Below, piece by piece: positions 11,053 through 25,547 of a stretch of 64,000 nucleotides of DNA. The notes beneath the pieces are model-generated. The model was not told the DNA's origin. It saw only the letters and a program-made list of their open reading frames with translations, and made no database searches. The position numbers and the translations under genes were made by a program. Where the stretch lies: assembly GCA_027886175.1 (NCBI GenBank), contig JAJNNQ010000023.1, forward strand, positions 7,581,001-7,645,000, given 5' to 3'. How positions within the stretch are numbered: the stretch's first letter is position 1; each line of letters opens with the position of its first letter. This stretch comes from Phylloscopus collybita. Lineage: Eukaryota > Chordata > Aves > Passeriformes > Phylloscopidae.

Positions 11053-14000
11053 CGAGAAAGCCCTGAGCAGGGTTTGGGGAAGGATCAGATGCCGCAGGAG
11101 GTTTTGCTGGATGCCCAATACGCATCAGATGAGCAGGGGCTGACTCCAGCTCTGGCTGCGGAGCAGTTTCGGGGCAGAGGCTGATCCTGACCCTTGGGAT
11201 GCTCGGTTTAACCCCAAATTCACCACATTCATCACAGCCCTGACACAAAGGGCTGGGTCCGTGCTGAGGAGGTGCCAAAAGCTCCAGGTGCAGGAGCAGC
11301 GCTGGAATTTCAGCCCAGCTCTAACTCCAGCATCACCAGGAGCAGAGAAATCTGATAAAGAACTGGGAAAAGTGCTGGCAAGTGATGAAATAAGGGGAGA
11401 AAAGGTGACCCAGCAGGCAGGATTGACCTGGTTATTTAGCAGTGGTGCTAAAATAGAACAGGATTTATCCCATATCTGCAGATCTCACCAGACAAGAACT
11501 GCCAGGTCTGTGGAGGAGAGGAAGGTTTCTGCAGGGGTCAGTGTGCCAGACTCTCCTCATGCACAGCTCCTTGGCATTGCAGCTCTCCAGGAGCTGGAGA
11601 GGACAATTCAAAGTTAAGAATCCTGGAGAAAATGGCTTTGGCAAACCAGATTTTCAATGCAAAAGGCAGTCCCAGATCCAGGCTGGGAAAAGAATTGAAA
11701 AGGCTCTGAAAAACCTGTTGCCAGCCTGACATAAAGTGCAACTTCTGCTGGTGGATTCCAAAATTCAGAGTACCAATTCTCCTCTTTGCCTTGCTGTTCA
11801 GAAGCAGCCCAAGGTGTTTGTTGCCCCCCATGTCTGGCACATACCTCACCAACCCAGCATCGTTCCCTTTCAAAAGACTTTCAAATACTTGAGACTTTAA
11901 AAAAAACCTTTTTCTTCCCCCGTTGCACTGATCTAAATATCACATAAGCTGCAAAAAAATATTAATAACTGGTAAGAAAAACAGTGAGATCAAGTTGGAG
12001 CTTGGACATTGCCCAGTGCAGCCGACCCAGCAGATTTTTTATTTCATTTCTAACACCTCGCTGAAGTTCCATGTCAATTTAGGACAGCTGTGTTTGCATC
12101 CAAATCTTACCAGACATGCTGGAGAATTTGTTCTCCTCTCCAAAAGATTATTTCTGAGCCTGATCCAACCTAATGTACTCAAATCCAAACATCCCAGTTC
12201 AGGTGAAACCCCAGCTTTCCTTGGTAGCTGGAAGCAGCCATGCCCTGGGAGTGGAGAAGAGGTGCTGGCAACTTGCAAATCCTGCTACAATTTAAACTCC
12301 CCGTGTAGTTTATATTTTAACCATCCCATGGCTCTTTTCCAAAATCCTGGTCTCAATCCACCTCCTGAGGTTCTCCTGAGTGCCAGGGGAGCCGGGGTGC
12401 TTGGCCCTGCCTGTCCCAGGGGGCTGAGCTGAGCTCTGAGCTCCATCCTCATCGCAGATTTGGGCTGTACTGAGCAACACTTCATTGTTTTCTTATTTAG
12501 ATTATTTCTAAACAAATCAAAACTCCCGTGCCAGGATGCCTTTGACATCCAAAAAAAACCCCTCATGAGCAGTCAAGGCGCTGTGATCATTGACACCAGA
12601 GCAAAAATCACGGTGATATTTCCTTGACACCTCCCTTTAAACCCCGGGATGTTCCTCCAGCCCCGGGGTTATCAGCTCTGTGCAGTAGCTTGGTTCCATT
12701 CAAACAGCAGAGTGTTAAAACTGCCTTCCCAAAATCAACCCCAAATCTCTGCACTCTCAAGGACAGGTCCTTGAAAGAGAAAGCAACAATCAGGAGGAAG
12801 CCAGCCAGTTGGGCTCAGATTTTATAATGTTTCCCTGCTGTTATTTTCACCACAGGCTGTTTTCTACTCCTCACCTCTTCTCTTTTATTTTACTCCCCTC
12901 CATCGAGTTGCTCTGTAAGGTCACATCTGTTGGGGCTCATAAAGATTTTTATGACAACTTTGCAGAGAAAGGAAGCACTCGGATGCAGAGGGAGCTGCAG
13001 TGACACAGGTTGGTGTCAGGGGGGACTTCTCTCCATCTTGAGGCATTTTCTCAGTTCCAGCTCAGATATTCTATTAACCAAGAAAAGCCTGCCCTAAGAT
13101 CTGGGTGTGAAAATGTGGATGGCAGAGCAAAAATTTATCTGTAAGATGCCGTAAATCTGCCTTCCATTGAAAATCAGCCACCTTGAAGGTGGAGAAAGTG
13201 AAGCAAGGAAAAGTAAAAATATTTTACAAGTAATTCCTATTTTTTACCGTATTTTTAAAGGCTGAAAAAGGGCTTTTGAGAAGTTTTTTTAGCAACTGTG
13301 CTGTGTGTTGCTGAACATCTCTAGCTGTGTGAGTGTTTTGGGAGGAGAAGGGGATTGCTCTTCTCTTTCTTGCTATTGTTTTATGCTGGAAACTCCTGTT
13401 TTATCAAGACCTGTGTGACAAATCAGAAGATCCTTTTCCAGCTGCCTCAGCCACCCCCAAAGACATCACAGTATGAGGTGGGTGCTCTGTACCATCATTG
13501 TGGGTGTGTTGGGCTGGCACAAGCAGCAGAATTGTGAAACCAGCAGCAGGAATTTGGGTTTGGGCCTTGTGGAAGGACCCAAATCTCATTTTCTGGTGCT
13601 CAGTGCATTTAATACAAATACAAAACCTGGGCTGCCTTTAATACAAATATTGGCTGATCCACTCCGTGAACAATCACTTGTTGTTGGAGCTGGGAATCTT
13701 TGTAGGTTTTTTTCATCTTGGACGAAGCACAGATTGGATTTTCTTCATTATCAAACCCTTTACAGGCTCCCTGGTGAGCAGAGCCCTGCTGGGATTAAAG
13801 CTCTGGAGTAGAAACACAGGAAACATCCATTGCCATGGAATTGTGAATGGTGCTGTCTGTGGAATTGTGAATGTTGGAATGCTGGAATTCCCGTGTTCCA
13901 TGTCCTGTGACACCTCTGAGCACAGGGTGATGCATCCTCAAAGCATCCCCAGGGTAGTTAGGCATTAAATTAATATTTTTATGTGTGTCTGCACATCTCT

Positions 14001-14154
14001 CCTTTCAGGAACACTGGGAAAATTCAACAGAGCACAAAGATGACTACAGAAAAAGAAAATAATGGAAAACTCCATGAAAAACTCCATGGAAAACTCACTG
14101 CAGGCGTTCTGTTCTTAAAGGTGGGTTAAATGAAAAACGGGGGAAAATTTTAGC
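11053..14154. other. Unique DNA, no gene recognised
   Basis: About 3.1 kb of mixed composition with only short, domain-free open frames. No repeat family recognised. Confidence 0.45.
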
Positions 14155-14398
14155 AGGGCCTAAGACAAGGAGGAATGGTTTTAAATGAAATTGAGATAGA
14201 TTTAGACTGGATATAAAGAAGAATAGTTTAAAATGGGAGTGGTGAAACATGAGCACAGGTTGCTTAGAGAGGTGGTGGATGCTCCATCCCTGGGAATGTT
14301 CAAGGTCAGGGTGGCTAGAGCTTTGAGTGATGTGGTTTAGTGGAAGATGTTCTTGGGATTGGACTAGGTGGTCTTTAAAGGTCACTTCCAACCCCCAT
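14155..14398 (+). mobile_element. CR1 LINE 3'-end fragment
   Basis: The sequence follows the avian CR1 3' region: an AAGGAGGAATGGTTTTAAAT-like block, then a GGTTGCTTAGAGAGGTGGTG block, GGGAATGTTCAAGGTCAGG and a terminal TTTAAAGGTCACTTCCAACC. It is diverged and 5'-truncated, as most CR1 copies are. It carries no coding capacity. Confidence 0.85.
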
Positions 14399-17300
14399 GA
14401 AAATTCTTGGAGATTTTCTCCCAGTGTCTTTGCATCTTATTTTAAGCATGCTTTTGTCTTGGGGCTCTGAAGGACTCTTCCCATCAGTTCTGAGCAGAGG
14501 TGTTGCTTATCCCTCCAGCAGCTACACAAAACCAGCCCAGCTCTGCTTTCCTCTGTGCTTTTTTGCTTTTTCTGTTCCCTATGATTCCCACAGAAATTGC
14601 TACCAAACCCTAAATCCACCATTCTAAATCCATTTTGTACAATGGCAAATGACATCAGAAAGAGCAAAGCAAGAGATTTCCAGGTTATTCCTGTCCCAGG
14701 CAATGTGAGGAAGATCAAATTGTAGAAGAGCTGCAGGAAATTCTGGCAGCTGACTTTTGGGAGCTGCACTGGGAGCTCCATCATTCATGTTCAGTCTCCT
14801 GCGGGTGCATTTTTCAATTGATATCCCTTAAATAACCTTAATTATGTGTACGTTCGAGTGCCTCATCCAGCAGGGAAAATTGAGGAAGACACTTATTAAA
14901 AAGAGGCACCAGCACATGTGGTATTATTTTTACAGCCATCCCGTGTGTTGATATAAAGTATTACACTTGAGTCAAACCTCATTTGGGTGAGCAGTTGAAG
15001 TGAAAGCCGAGCTGCTCCGTGTCCTGGCCGCCCAATTAGCGGGGTGATTAGCCCGGGCTAATATCAACAGAGCCAGGCCTGGGGCAATGTGACAAGTTAC
15101 ATCACCGCAGGCTCCCGGCCACTTCCTGAGGCTTCCTGCCTCCAACCCCGGAGAGCCGCAGCCTCCAAAGGATCCCTGAGGAAAAGGCAAAATTGCCTTG
15201 CAGGAGAAGCCCCGGAACGTTGTCTCGCGGAGGCCGAACATTTGTGCTGATTTTTTCCCCCCGATTTTCCAATGTTTTTCCCCAGTTTCCCAATGTTTTT
15301 CCTGCACGTCTGATCTGTTGCTCTTAGCTGCTCCTGCTGGAAAGGCTGATGAGAAATTGTTTGTTTTCAGGGAGGTTTTGCTCGACCTTGAATGCAAGGT
15401 GTTGCTCGAGCTACTGAATAGCAGTTTATGCTGATAAGACGTTTGCAGAGCAGCCTTGGAGGTGCACAAGGATATTTATTTGTTTTATTAAAAAAAAAAA
15501 TTCCCAGTCATTAGCAGAGCATGCTGCTTGCTTCCGTAAAGGGTTCACAAATAAGTAAGTTCTTTTCAGAGTCCCCATCCTTATTGATCATCTGTGGTTT
15601 GGGATTTCTCTGCCTTTCCCCTCTCAAGTACTGCCAGGAAACCAAAGCTGGCTCTGTCTTTATCAACCTCTGGACAAAAAAAGTTTATTTTCTTTGTTTT
15701 TTTATGCTTTGCTGTAAGTTGATATCAGTTTTGAATATTTTCACTCTCTCCTTCCATCCCGTTTTGAACTTTTTTCCGCAGCCTCCATGGCTGCCCTTCC
15801 AGTAGGTTTATAAATCCATGGCATCTTCTGGAGTTTTTTGGTTTAAAGAGAGAAGGGGGAAGGAATTGTGATTTAGATGTGTTTAAACATAGCTGGAAAA
15901 GTCTGATTTTAGAAAATTTGGAGCATCTGCTTTTGGAAAAATCAGTGTTTTGAGGAGAATTCCAGCTGGATGTCTGAAAGAGGGAGCATAACCATTCCTC
16001 TCTTTATTTTCTTATATATATTTGACTCAGTTCATGTGTAAAGACTCAAATATGCATATATGAGAGAGTTGTATGTATAACTCATATGTATATATATGAG
16101 AGAATTCCACATACAGATTTATGGAAACTTAACATGGGAGGAGGTTATAGCCTATAATAATTTGACCCAAATTGTTCAGTGCTCTGGACAGTTTTTTCTG
16201 ATTGTGTTTGCAAATTATCCTTGAGAGCAGGGTGGATTTGAAGAGGAATTGATCACTGTCCTGTGCTGGGAATAAACCTCTGGGAAGTGTGGGAATGGTT
16301 TCCTAATAAACAATTCCAAAGGGATCTGAGCAGGTTTTGGTGGAACATTCAGTAGCTCCAGGAAGTGCAGTCACTTCTTTATGGATTTCTAAAACCTGGA
16401 TGATGATGGGCATGTCTAAACCAAGGATGCCCAGCCCTGACACTGGGGTGAAATTTGGCAGTGGCAGATTTGGGCTGGCACCAACCACAAAGAGCCATAA
16501 ATGTGTTTTGGAATAACTCTAGCACCAGGGCTGAGGATCTGTTCTAGATTAGCATTAATGCTGCTGTGGGTGTCTGGGATTTCTTTCATGTTTTTTTCCT
16601 TTCCAGGTTCCCTATCCAGATTCATCTTGGAGTCTGTAATTATTTGCTCTAGAAAAAGCTTCTTTACACTATTATGTTTCACCTAATTTTTTTATTTTTG
16701 TAACTAAGCAATTTATTCCTAATTTTTGGGGGGATTCTTTTCCACAACACAGACCTGGATTTGATCCACTTCCTTTTGTGGTTATTCCATTTGCATTTAC
16801 TTTTGGAATGCAGAGTGAAGCCAGAAATACATTGAAATATAGGCTCAGAGAAGGAGCTCGGGTACCAATGCAAACAAAATCAATTGAATTAAATGATTTG
16901 CAATTTGTGCAGATAATGAATTAATTGAACTTAATAATTTGCATTTTCTACATATGTTTTAATCAGTGTTTTTATGTCCATTTGCATCACTCAGAGTGGA
17001 ACCTTTCCTCTTTCCCCCACGTGCAAACACCTTTTTAAACACAGAATATATTTCATTTAAGAAGAAATTCTTCCTTTTCTCCACCCCCAAAGGCCTCCTC
17101 TGCGGGATATCCTTTGGTGAGACAGAAAGCCAAGAACTCAACCTGTATTCATGGCATGGAATGGCCAAAAATCACTTGAAACCCACCAAATAATTTTGTT
17201 TAGAGAGTTGCTGAGTGTGTTTTATTGCCAGGCATCATTCCCCATTACCCTGGAAATGCCCAGGAGTGGATTTTTCCCCCCTCCCCGCCTCAGGCTGACA

Positions 17301-20300
17301 TTGACTGAAACCCTTCCATGAGGGGAGTTTGTAACAAGCGCAGTGAGGCTGTTGCTCTCCCTTCAAATACATCCCCCTTCATTTCCTCTAATTTTATGCA
17401 ATCTAAATAAATCCTCCGTGGGGCTGGGGGGGGCTACTGGAAAGCTCGGAATGCTGCTCATGTGTTCTAAATAAGAACAAAAAAAAAAAAAAAAAGCCCC
17501 AAAAAAGCCATGCCTGGAGGCTGAGGAAGGGAATCGTCAGTGGTGGAGGAGAAAGGTCGAGGGGTGCAAGTGGGCTTTTTCCTGGACTTGTCCAAGGGGA
17601 TAAACAGCAGGGGAAGAAATGCTCTGCCCAAATAAAACAAAGCAAAAAGGAGGAGGAAAATCTGCTGGGGGATGGCTGGTTTGGCTAAACCCAACTGCTC
17701 CCTGAAACTGAAGGTTTTGGCTTAGCAAGAGAGGTGATTTTCTCTGGTGGAACTCCTGCTTTTCCTGTTCCTGCTGCCTCCAAGAGCACCAAACTGTGCT
17801 CTGAAGAGATTTGTTGCCCACACCAACTTGGAAACGCTTGAGAATGGAGCTAGAGGCTGCTTTCACGGGATTAAACCTGTTCCTTTCACTCCTAAACAGT
17901 TGAAAAACCTCCCTACAAACAACAATAGGCAGTTGAAAGTGTTTTACTTGCAACCACAGTGAAAACCAACTGCATTCAATACAGCAAAAATGTTTTCATT
18001 CAATCTGATGCATTTTAATTCCAAAATTCAGCCCTTGGTGTCTCCCTTTGTCCAATAACTGTTTTGGACACCCAGATCTGGGGGCATGGAATATGTGTCT
18101 CTTTTCCTCAGTTACAATCTGATCTCCAGTTGAAGGGCAAAAGAAGAATAAATACACCCCTAGAAATTGGAGAGAAGTTATTCACAGGAATATTTCCCCC
18201 ATCACAAACAAGCCTCCCCCTCCTGCACTCAAACTGGCAAAATTCAGCTGGAAAAGATATAAAAAAAGTTAAAGATTTTTTTAAAAAATTAAAGATTTTA
18301 AAAAAAAATTAAAGGTGTCAAACAAAAGGTTTAACCCAGCAGAATGGTGTCTCTTGTCTATTCCCAAATTGTTTAATGTAAGGTACAGCCTGCCTTTAAT
18401 TTTAGTTTTTTTGGCCGGCTACAAGAATTTTGAAGAGATCCTAATGATCCCTAAATCACAGATAACTGAAGCTCGAAACCCCCAGCTCTGCTCTCCTCAT
18501 AATGTCATCCCTTGCCAGCTCTCTGTCGGGAGTGATTTTCAGTCAATTTGATCTTCAATAAATAAGAGCCTGGGTAAACAGGTGAACTCACAGCAGAATA
18601 ATCCTCCCAGCCCTGCCCCAACCCTCCCAGCCCCAGAGCCAGCAGGAGGGACACTTATGGGATTGGCAGCCCCTCCAACGGGGTCCACTGCACTTTTCCA
18701 AGGGCTTAAATAGCCCTCAAGTGTGATTTTATCCTCTAAAACATCCTAAAATATGACCACATCCTAAATGCATTAAAGATTGTTCCAGGGCCCCTGTGGT
18801 TAAATGGAAGAACCAATATCCTCGAGTAGCTCTGCAAATAGGAAAAGAAAATGACATCAAATGCATGTGCTGGTGAATAAAGGGATGGGGATATTTTCCT
18901 TGGGGTTGAGGGAAGAATAGAGGATGTCTTGCCAATATTCAGGTTAATTTCTTGCTGTGGTTTGGGACAGAGAAAGGATAATGAGGACTGATCAAAATGA
19001 GCCAGAAAGGATCATGCAACGCCTTAATTCCTGAGACTCTTGAGGAGCAAGACAGACAGATAAACAGGCAGACTCCTGCTCCCTTGAAGGCTGCTCTTTG
19101 TCAAATTTACACCAAGTTTTTTTATCTGACAAGAACTTAAATTGGCCTTAAAGTTTCCCTTGCTGTGGATTCCACCCTGAGGAACATTTGCTGTGATTTC
19201 CTTGGAGTATCCCACTGAAATAACTCATTTTTCCCCTAATAGCCCTGCTAACTCAAGGTCCATCCCATAGCACATTGGAGTTCCAGAGATGTCCTCATGG
19301 AGAGAAAAGATTAATAGAGGCAGTTGATGCTTTCAGGAAGGTTCAGCTGACTGAGAATCAGATACAGGGAGAAGGTTTTATAGACTCATTCTTTTCTCTA
19401 GATATTCCTTCAGTGTAAATACATTTCACCTCATTTTCAACTTCATGTCATTGCATTCCACTTCATGTCATTGCATTTGACGTGAAGAGCTGTTTCTAAT
19501 TAGGGTTTTATGAAACTAATCAGCCCAGCCAGGTAAAATCCAGTCCAAAGGAACAAACTGGGCCTGTCTGTCTGGAGGACTCACTGGACTCTCTGCTCTG
19601 TCAAACCCTATAGGATGTCAAACCCTCCAGAGCAGCTGAGTGAAACCAGATGTGCTCAGACTTTGTCCAGTGCTCCCTTCCACGTGGATGGAGCAGGTGT
19701 TTGGTGATTATCAGAGCTCAAGCTGGAAAATCTGGCCTGGTTCTGCCTTTCTCAAAGTCTTCCAGACAATGTGGCTGAAGGAGAAAATGAGGCTGGTTCC
19801 CACTCAGCGCTTGATGGCTGTAGGTCTCACTTCACTCTCCTTCCCACCTCATATTCCTTTCAGGACTTTTCCCCCTTTTTTTGGGCTGAGGCCCAGCAAT
19901 TTGCTGAGCAAGGCATTCAAGGCAGCAGTGGGACACAATCCAGTGCAGTGGGTGGTTGCAGAGTGCTGGGGAGAAATTTGAACTGGCCTCGTTAATGTAA
20001 GATTCCTAAAGCCAGCTCTAAAATCATTCTTTTCATGCTTTAAAATTCCTTCCCTAATTTTGTCAGATATTCTGAAATTTGCTCCCAAGTTTGATTTTGC
20101 TGGTCTCATCCTGCGAGTTGAAAATTTGGTTTATTATGTTCTTTTTGATCCACCCTCTAATTGCCGTTCCTGAGCTGCTGTTCCTGCAGCACATCTGAAT
20201 TTCCTGGAATCTTTTTTGGGCAGAGAACTAGATAATTTGACATCCATTGGAAAAAGAAATTCGTAATTTCTTGAGTTTATCCTGGACTGGAATTGTTCAG

Positions 20301-21824
20301 CAGGAGAAAATCACAAAGTTAATGAAGGTAAAATAAGTAGTAATTCATCCCTAGACCATGAATTCAGTTTTAAACCACAGTCCTTTGAATTACTTTGTAA
20401 AAAATTTTAACTGATTTTAGCTCTTTTTAGGAGTTTATTTGCAGTGTATTACTGTGTTTATTACTGAAATGCATCTGAAGGAGTGGGTAGTGAGGGAAAA
20501 TATGGTGCTGGATATCGAATACATGACAGAAAATTAATATACAGCATAATTCAAACTTGATTGGCAAAAGAATAAATTGATTTCTTTATACAGACTTGCT
20601 CTTTTAAACATGAGGCATTGATTTTCCCATCGGTTTAATTGGAGATGAATGTAAAGGGGATGATTTTCTACCAGAAATAATCAGGGATTTCAGAAATCTC
20701 ATTAAAACTTTCTCACCACCAAGAGGTGGCTTCTCCATAAAGAAAATTTTGCTCTCATTTTACACTGTGGGATCTTCTTTTCTGACTTAAAAAGGTGACT
20801 GTTCTGCAAACACAGAACTCCTGCACTTCGCTGCGAGAGAAAACTACTCTTGCTCTGATTTCCATCCCCTGAATGAATCCCAGATCATTTCATCCTGAGA
20901 TGCCCCAGCCCCAGCTGGAGTTGTCAGGAAAAGGAGCAGGAAAAGGAGCCCTTGGAGCAGGTTTGGATCCCAGCAGAGCATCCTCCCTGTGTGCTTTCCC
21001 TTCATCCCTGCATTCCTTGCCCCGTTCCTGGATCTAGCTCCCTTGGCTGTTCTGCAGCCAGGAAATGGATTTCAGCATCAGAATAGGTAGGAACAGGTTG
21101 GAAACTCAAGATGGGTGCCAGAATTTGCCTCCTTGCACAGCTGATGAGATATTGGGGAGGTCTGGAGCTTGGGGAGGGGGAGTTTTTATGCTTGCCATAA
21201 AAAACAGAGGAAACACAAATTAAAAAGTCACTTTTCCTTGGTTTTATTCATCCCTCCCTTTAAAGAAGGGGTTTGTTAGAACAGCCAGCACTGCCACAGA
21301 AAAGAGAATAATCATTTGTTAACAGATATTCTACCACGGTAAAAATACATATATTTTAAAACTTTTTTTTTTATTATTGCAGAAATACCTTTGCTGCCTG
21401 TTGTTCTCCAGCCTCACTCCTTCCAGGAAAATGTAACACAATCATTCCATGTTTCTTAATTCCTTTCCACAGCACTGAGCCCTGAGTCAGCCCCCTGCTG
21501 AGCTCTTCAGATGATGTTTAGCACTGTCAGCTCTGGTTTCTGCATAACTTTAACTCAGGAACCCAGGTTTAGGCTGAGTAGAGACAATCCCCCTGCAATT
21601 TACAATACAACAAAACCCCAAACCAGAATAATCCATTAAATATCTGCAATTTTTCTCAGTGTTCCTCATTTCTGCTGTTTCCTCTGTTTCCTAATCAGAT
21701 TGGAACTCATTTCTTCCAACATCTGAACCCTCCCTGACCCATGTGAGGTGCAGAGATGAGATTTTCCATCCTCGGGAGGAACAGAGAGATGTCTTAAGTT
21801 TCAGTTTTGGTGTTTTCCAAATTC
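14399..21824. other. Unique AT-rich DNA, no gene recognised
   Basis: About 7.4 kb without a supportable gene. Contains an A-run at 17479-17495, a 22-bp tandem duplication (CTTCATGTCATTGCATT) near 19440-19480, and TATA/CATATG-rich sequence around 16010-16110. A more GC-rich island lies at about 14990-15240 (see findings). Confidence 0.45.
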
Positions 21825-22228
21825 TGTGCTGCCCAGGGGTGCAGCTCTCAGCCTCACATTCAGGGTCACTCAGCTCTGCACACAGCACGGACACAAAACA
21901 AATCCTGTTCCTGCTGCACACCAAGGACAACTTTCAGCCCCAAAGCACAAACAAGGGTGGCTGCAGGGAGGAACAAGAAGGATGGGACCTCACACCGTGC
22001 AGCTGCAATTGGACAATTCAACCCCAAGGTGCAAATGGACCCAAACTGATCAAAGTGTGAGACCTGGTGACCATTTGTCCATTTTGGGAGCATTTTGGGT
22101 CCCCCTTGGGTGCAGCCCTGGCCAGGCTCTTGTCCTGCCCAAGGTGCACCCTAAAGGCCTTTTAATAAATCTCTACTTTATTCTCTGGCTCTGTTAAGCC
22201 TCTGTTCCAGCTCAGCCTCCCCAAGACA
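21825..22228 (+). mobile_element. Solo LTR-like element (copy 1 of a direct pair)
   Basis: Starts TGTGCTGCCCAGGGGTGCAG and ends near CCAAGACA, with AATAAA at 22164-22169 in the final third as expected for an LTR R region. It pairs in the same orientation with 44227-44625: the first 204 bp are identical and the rest is diverged. No target-site duplication was evident at the proposed ends, so boundaries are approximate. The distant relative at 59541-59904 shares the CTGATCAAAGTGTGA and late AATAAA blocks. Confidence 0.6.
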
Positions 22229-25200
22229 TCAAAGCCCAGTGCTGAGCAGGCAGCTCCTTGGTAGCTAGGAGCTCAATCTCCCTTTGCTCCCCATGTCCAC
22301 CCAGCCCTGACATGACCAGGAGCAGGGAATGTGTGGCCAGGGCACAGAAGATTCTGTGTCTGGCACGGGAACAGCTCCTGGGGGACCCAAAAGAGGCAGG
22401 TGCAACTCAGCTCCCACCAAAGAGGTTCCTCCTGAACTTCCATCCTCAGCTTGGCCTTTTGGAATATCTTGGCTTCCACTGGAGCTCTGCACCTCAGTGA
22501 ACAAAAGCCTCTCCTACCAGCTCTTCATCCCCATAACAAGAGATTTATGCTCATTTTCACAGCTCAGGATCCCCCACTGAGCCAACACCCACGCTGTGGA
22601 TGAGAAGTGATGGAAATCCTGCTGGAATAACCATTACAATAAAGTTTGTATAAATAACCATTACAAAATAATAAATAACAAAGTAACAAGTAACAAAGTA
22701 ACAAAGTAACAAAATAACTAACTAACCATTGTGAAAAATAACCATTACAAAAAAAATGTAATGGAATATTTTTCTAAATATTGTAAAAATATTCAATTAA
22801 AAATGGAATAACCAATAACAGTAAAGGAAGAACCATTTTCTAGTCAAAGCCCAACTTTTGCGAATCAAGATATAGGGGATCATCAGAGCTGCCTCCAAAG
22901 CTGAGGTGAAAGTTTCATTTTTCTCCTTTGTGGGCAGTGTTCGTGTTCATTTCCTGCTCATTCAAGAGTAGTTCCAGCACTTTGCTGGAAGTAGGGAGAA
23001 AAATGTAATTTAAAAATGTCAAAGCGTCTCCCTCCCCTCAGGCCTTTGCCAATATTTGCCCCTCAAATGTAAGTTTAGGAGGATTTGGAGGAAATAAAAC
23101 ATTCAGGAGAATGAGCCCAAGGTCTCCCTTTCTCCTAAGTTATAAATCCTGGTTGTGGAAGATCTCCCAGCCAAATTTGCCCAGATTTGGAGCTACTGGA
23201 TCCCAGTTTATTTTTTACTAACTCCTCTGCTAGCACCTAGAACTCCACAATTCCCGGTGACCCAGCTAAAAACTCCAGTTATTTATATTCTTTTTTAAGA
23301 CTCTACCTGAAAACTCCTTCTTTGCCAACCTGGATTTCCAGCAGCTCTTTGATTTGCTGCCGTGCTGCTCGTTCCTCTTCTCAATGGCTTCACATGTTCT
23401 TGATTCTCCTCCTCCTTGCTGCAAGAATCTGCTCATTTGACTGATGGGAGGCTTCCAAAACCCTGAGCTGATGCTTCCTCCTTCCCTTCCAGAAGACTTC
23501 AACAATCTCCTCTCTCTTTTTTCTTTTCTTTTTTTTTTTCCCCTTTTTCCCCCCTTTCTTCCTTACATCATCCTCGTGGATTACATCCTTTCCCTTCTGA
23601 TTCATTATGGAACCATGAATCTCTCTTCAAACACATCTGGGGATGGAGGGAGAAGGGGGTAATGGCTCTAACATCTGGCAGGATTATTTTGGTATTAACA
23701 TTGCAGCTTCCTTCTGTTTCTCCTACTTCCCTTTTGGCACTGAGGATGACAGGGAAATGTTTGCTTCCAGCTCTCTCCTGGGGATTAAAAAGAGGCTTTT
23801 TCCAGTGGACAAAATGGAGAGGCCACAACTGAGGGCGTGTTTAAGAAATATCAAAATATATCAAAATATCACGATATATCAAAGTATATCAAACTATCAC
23901 AAAATATCAAAATATTTCAAGTTATCACAAAATATCAAGTGATGCCATAATTTTTGGTGTTGATGTCCTGGAATTCCCTGCCCTGCACTCCCTAGAGGGG
24001 AGGAAAAGGAGGTGTTCCAGTGCCATCAGCACCGCTTGGAGCCACCACCACAGAGCCAAATCCAGCAGGATCAGCTCCAAGGAAACACCATCTAATAAAC
24101 GAGCGAATGCTGAGGTGGAAAATCCCCCCAACCCTGAACTCCTGGAGTGTTTGGGGGTTGGATTCTGTCCTGTAAGAGCAGGAATACGCCAGGTGTTCTG
24201 CATGGATTCCTCCATGCCAGACCCACGGAAAATTGCCTGTGTCAGTCCTGGGGATGGCTTAGATTCAGTGTCACAGCAAAAAAAATTTGCTACCTAATGA
24301 ATTCTCACTGTTGACATCCCATAATTTTTCTGCTGGTGGGATCTGAGATATTCCTTAACGTAGCTGCCAACTCAACCCCCCAAAACCTGGCTGTGAGCCT
24401 GGTGCCCAGTGGCCCTGGGGATAATTTGGCAGTCCGAGGTCACATCCAGCAACCCAGGAGGAGAAAGGGAAAGGGGAAAATTCAGCATTTCTCTTCTGGG
24501 TTTGCAGGGAATTGTCTGTGCTCCAGCAAACGGTGTTAGGGATGGTGGAGAGTTATTTCCACCCACCAGGATGGCAAAAGGGTGTCTGGCAGATGGACAG
24601 GCGTGAAATCCTGCTCTGCAGCAGCATTGATGCTCTTCAAGGTTCATAGCTCAAGATTAATTCTCTCTTTTTTCCCTATTTTCATCTTATAAACTGCCAG
24701 GAAGTCTGTTTGGAGGTTACCGTGATACAAATATGCCAAAGAAGCACTAAATACACCTGACTTCTCCTTTTTCTGTTTTCCCATTGGTACCTTTGTCATT
24801 TATCAGGGACATTTGCCATAAAACCAGTGGTTACTCCCTCTCAGGGTCCAATCTTCTCCTACCATCATGCCTGACCCCACTGCAGGGATGAGTGTTTTGA
24901 ATTTATGAGGCTGGAATCATTTTGGGAAGAGCCCGAAGTGGTGTCACCAACCCAAATTCCAGGTGAGAGAGGAAAGAGTCTGTGAATGAGGATCTTCTCC
25001 TCATGCTCCACACTCACAGGGAAGCAAATGAGATTGAGACCCTGAGCATCCCTGGAATCTGTGTCTGCATCCCCTTTTCCCCACCAAAACAGGGACTATA
25101 AGCCACAAGACATAAAGCTCAGTGAATAATTCATGCAGAAATTCACATTAAAGGAATTCTCTGAGTTCCTGCTCACGAATTACCCATGAGGAGATGCTGA

Positions 25201-25547
25201 CTCCATCAATGTGCTCATTACTAGAGAAGATTCATTAGATAATTCCTGCAAAATCTGTGGCTTTCTCCTTGTTTGGAACTCAGGTTCCTGTTGGCATCTA
25301 ACACTAAAATTCAGCTATTCTGACTTGGTGCAGAAACTATGGGTTCGGTTTGGAAGTTTTCAGTCTCCAGGAACAATATTTAATAAATGTGGATCCAAAT
25401 TTTCCATTAAAGGGTTGAATGAATGATTTCCTGTCCTCCTTCCATCCATCAGATGTTACAACACCCTTGCTGATACACCCCAGTCTCCTGTCCCACAGGA
25501 GGTTCTGCTCTAAATTAAACTCAACCTGGAGCTATTATTGGAAGTGA
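22229..25547. other. Unique DNA with two AT-rich simple tracts, no gene
   Basis: Contains a degenerate AACAAAGTAAC-type tract at about 22630-22760, with ATAACCATTACAA recurring, and a degenerate TATCAAAATATATC-type array at about 23845-23940. A pyrimidine-rich run lies at about 23505-23565. No exon recognised. Confidence 0.5.

Noticed and set aside
10612..11278. 168- and 197-codon - strand frames
   Set aside because: Length comes from the CTGCAG minisatellite, whose units have no stop in these frames.
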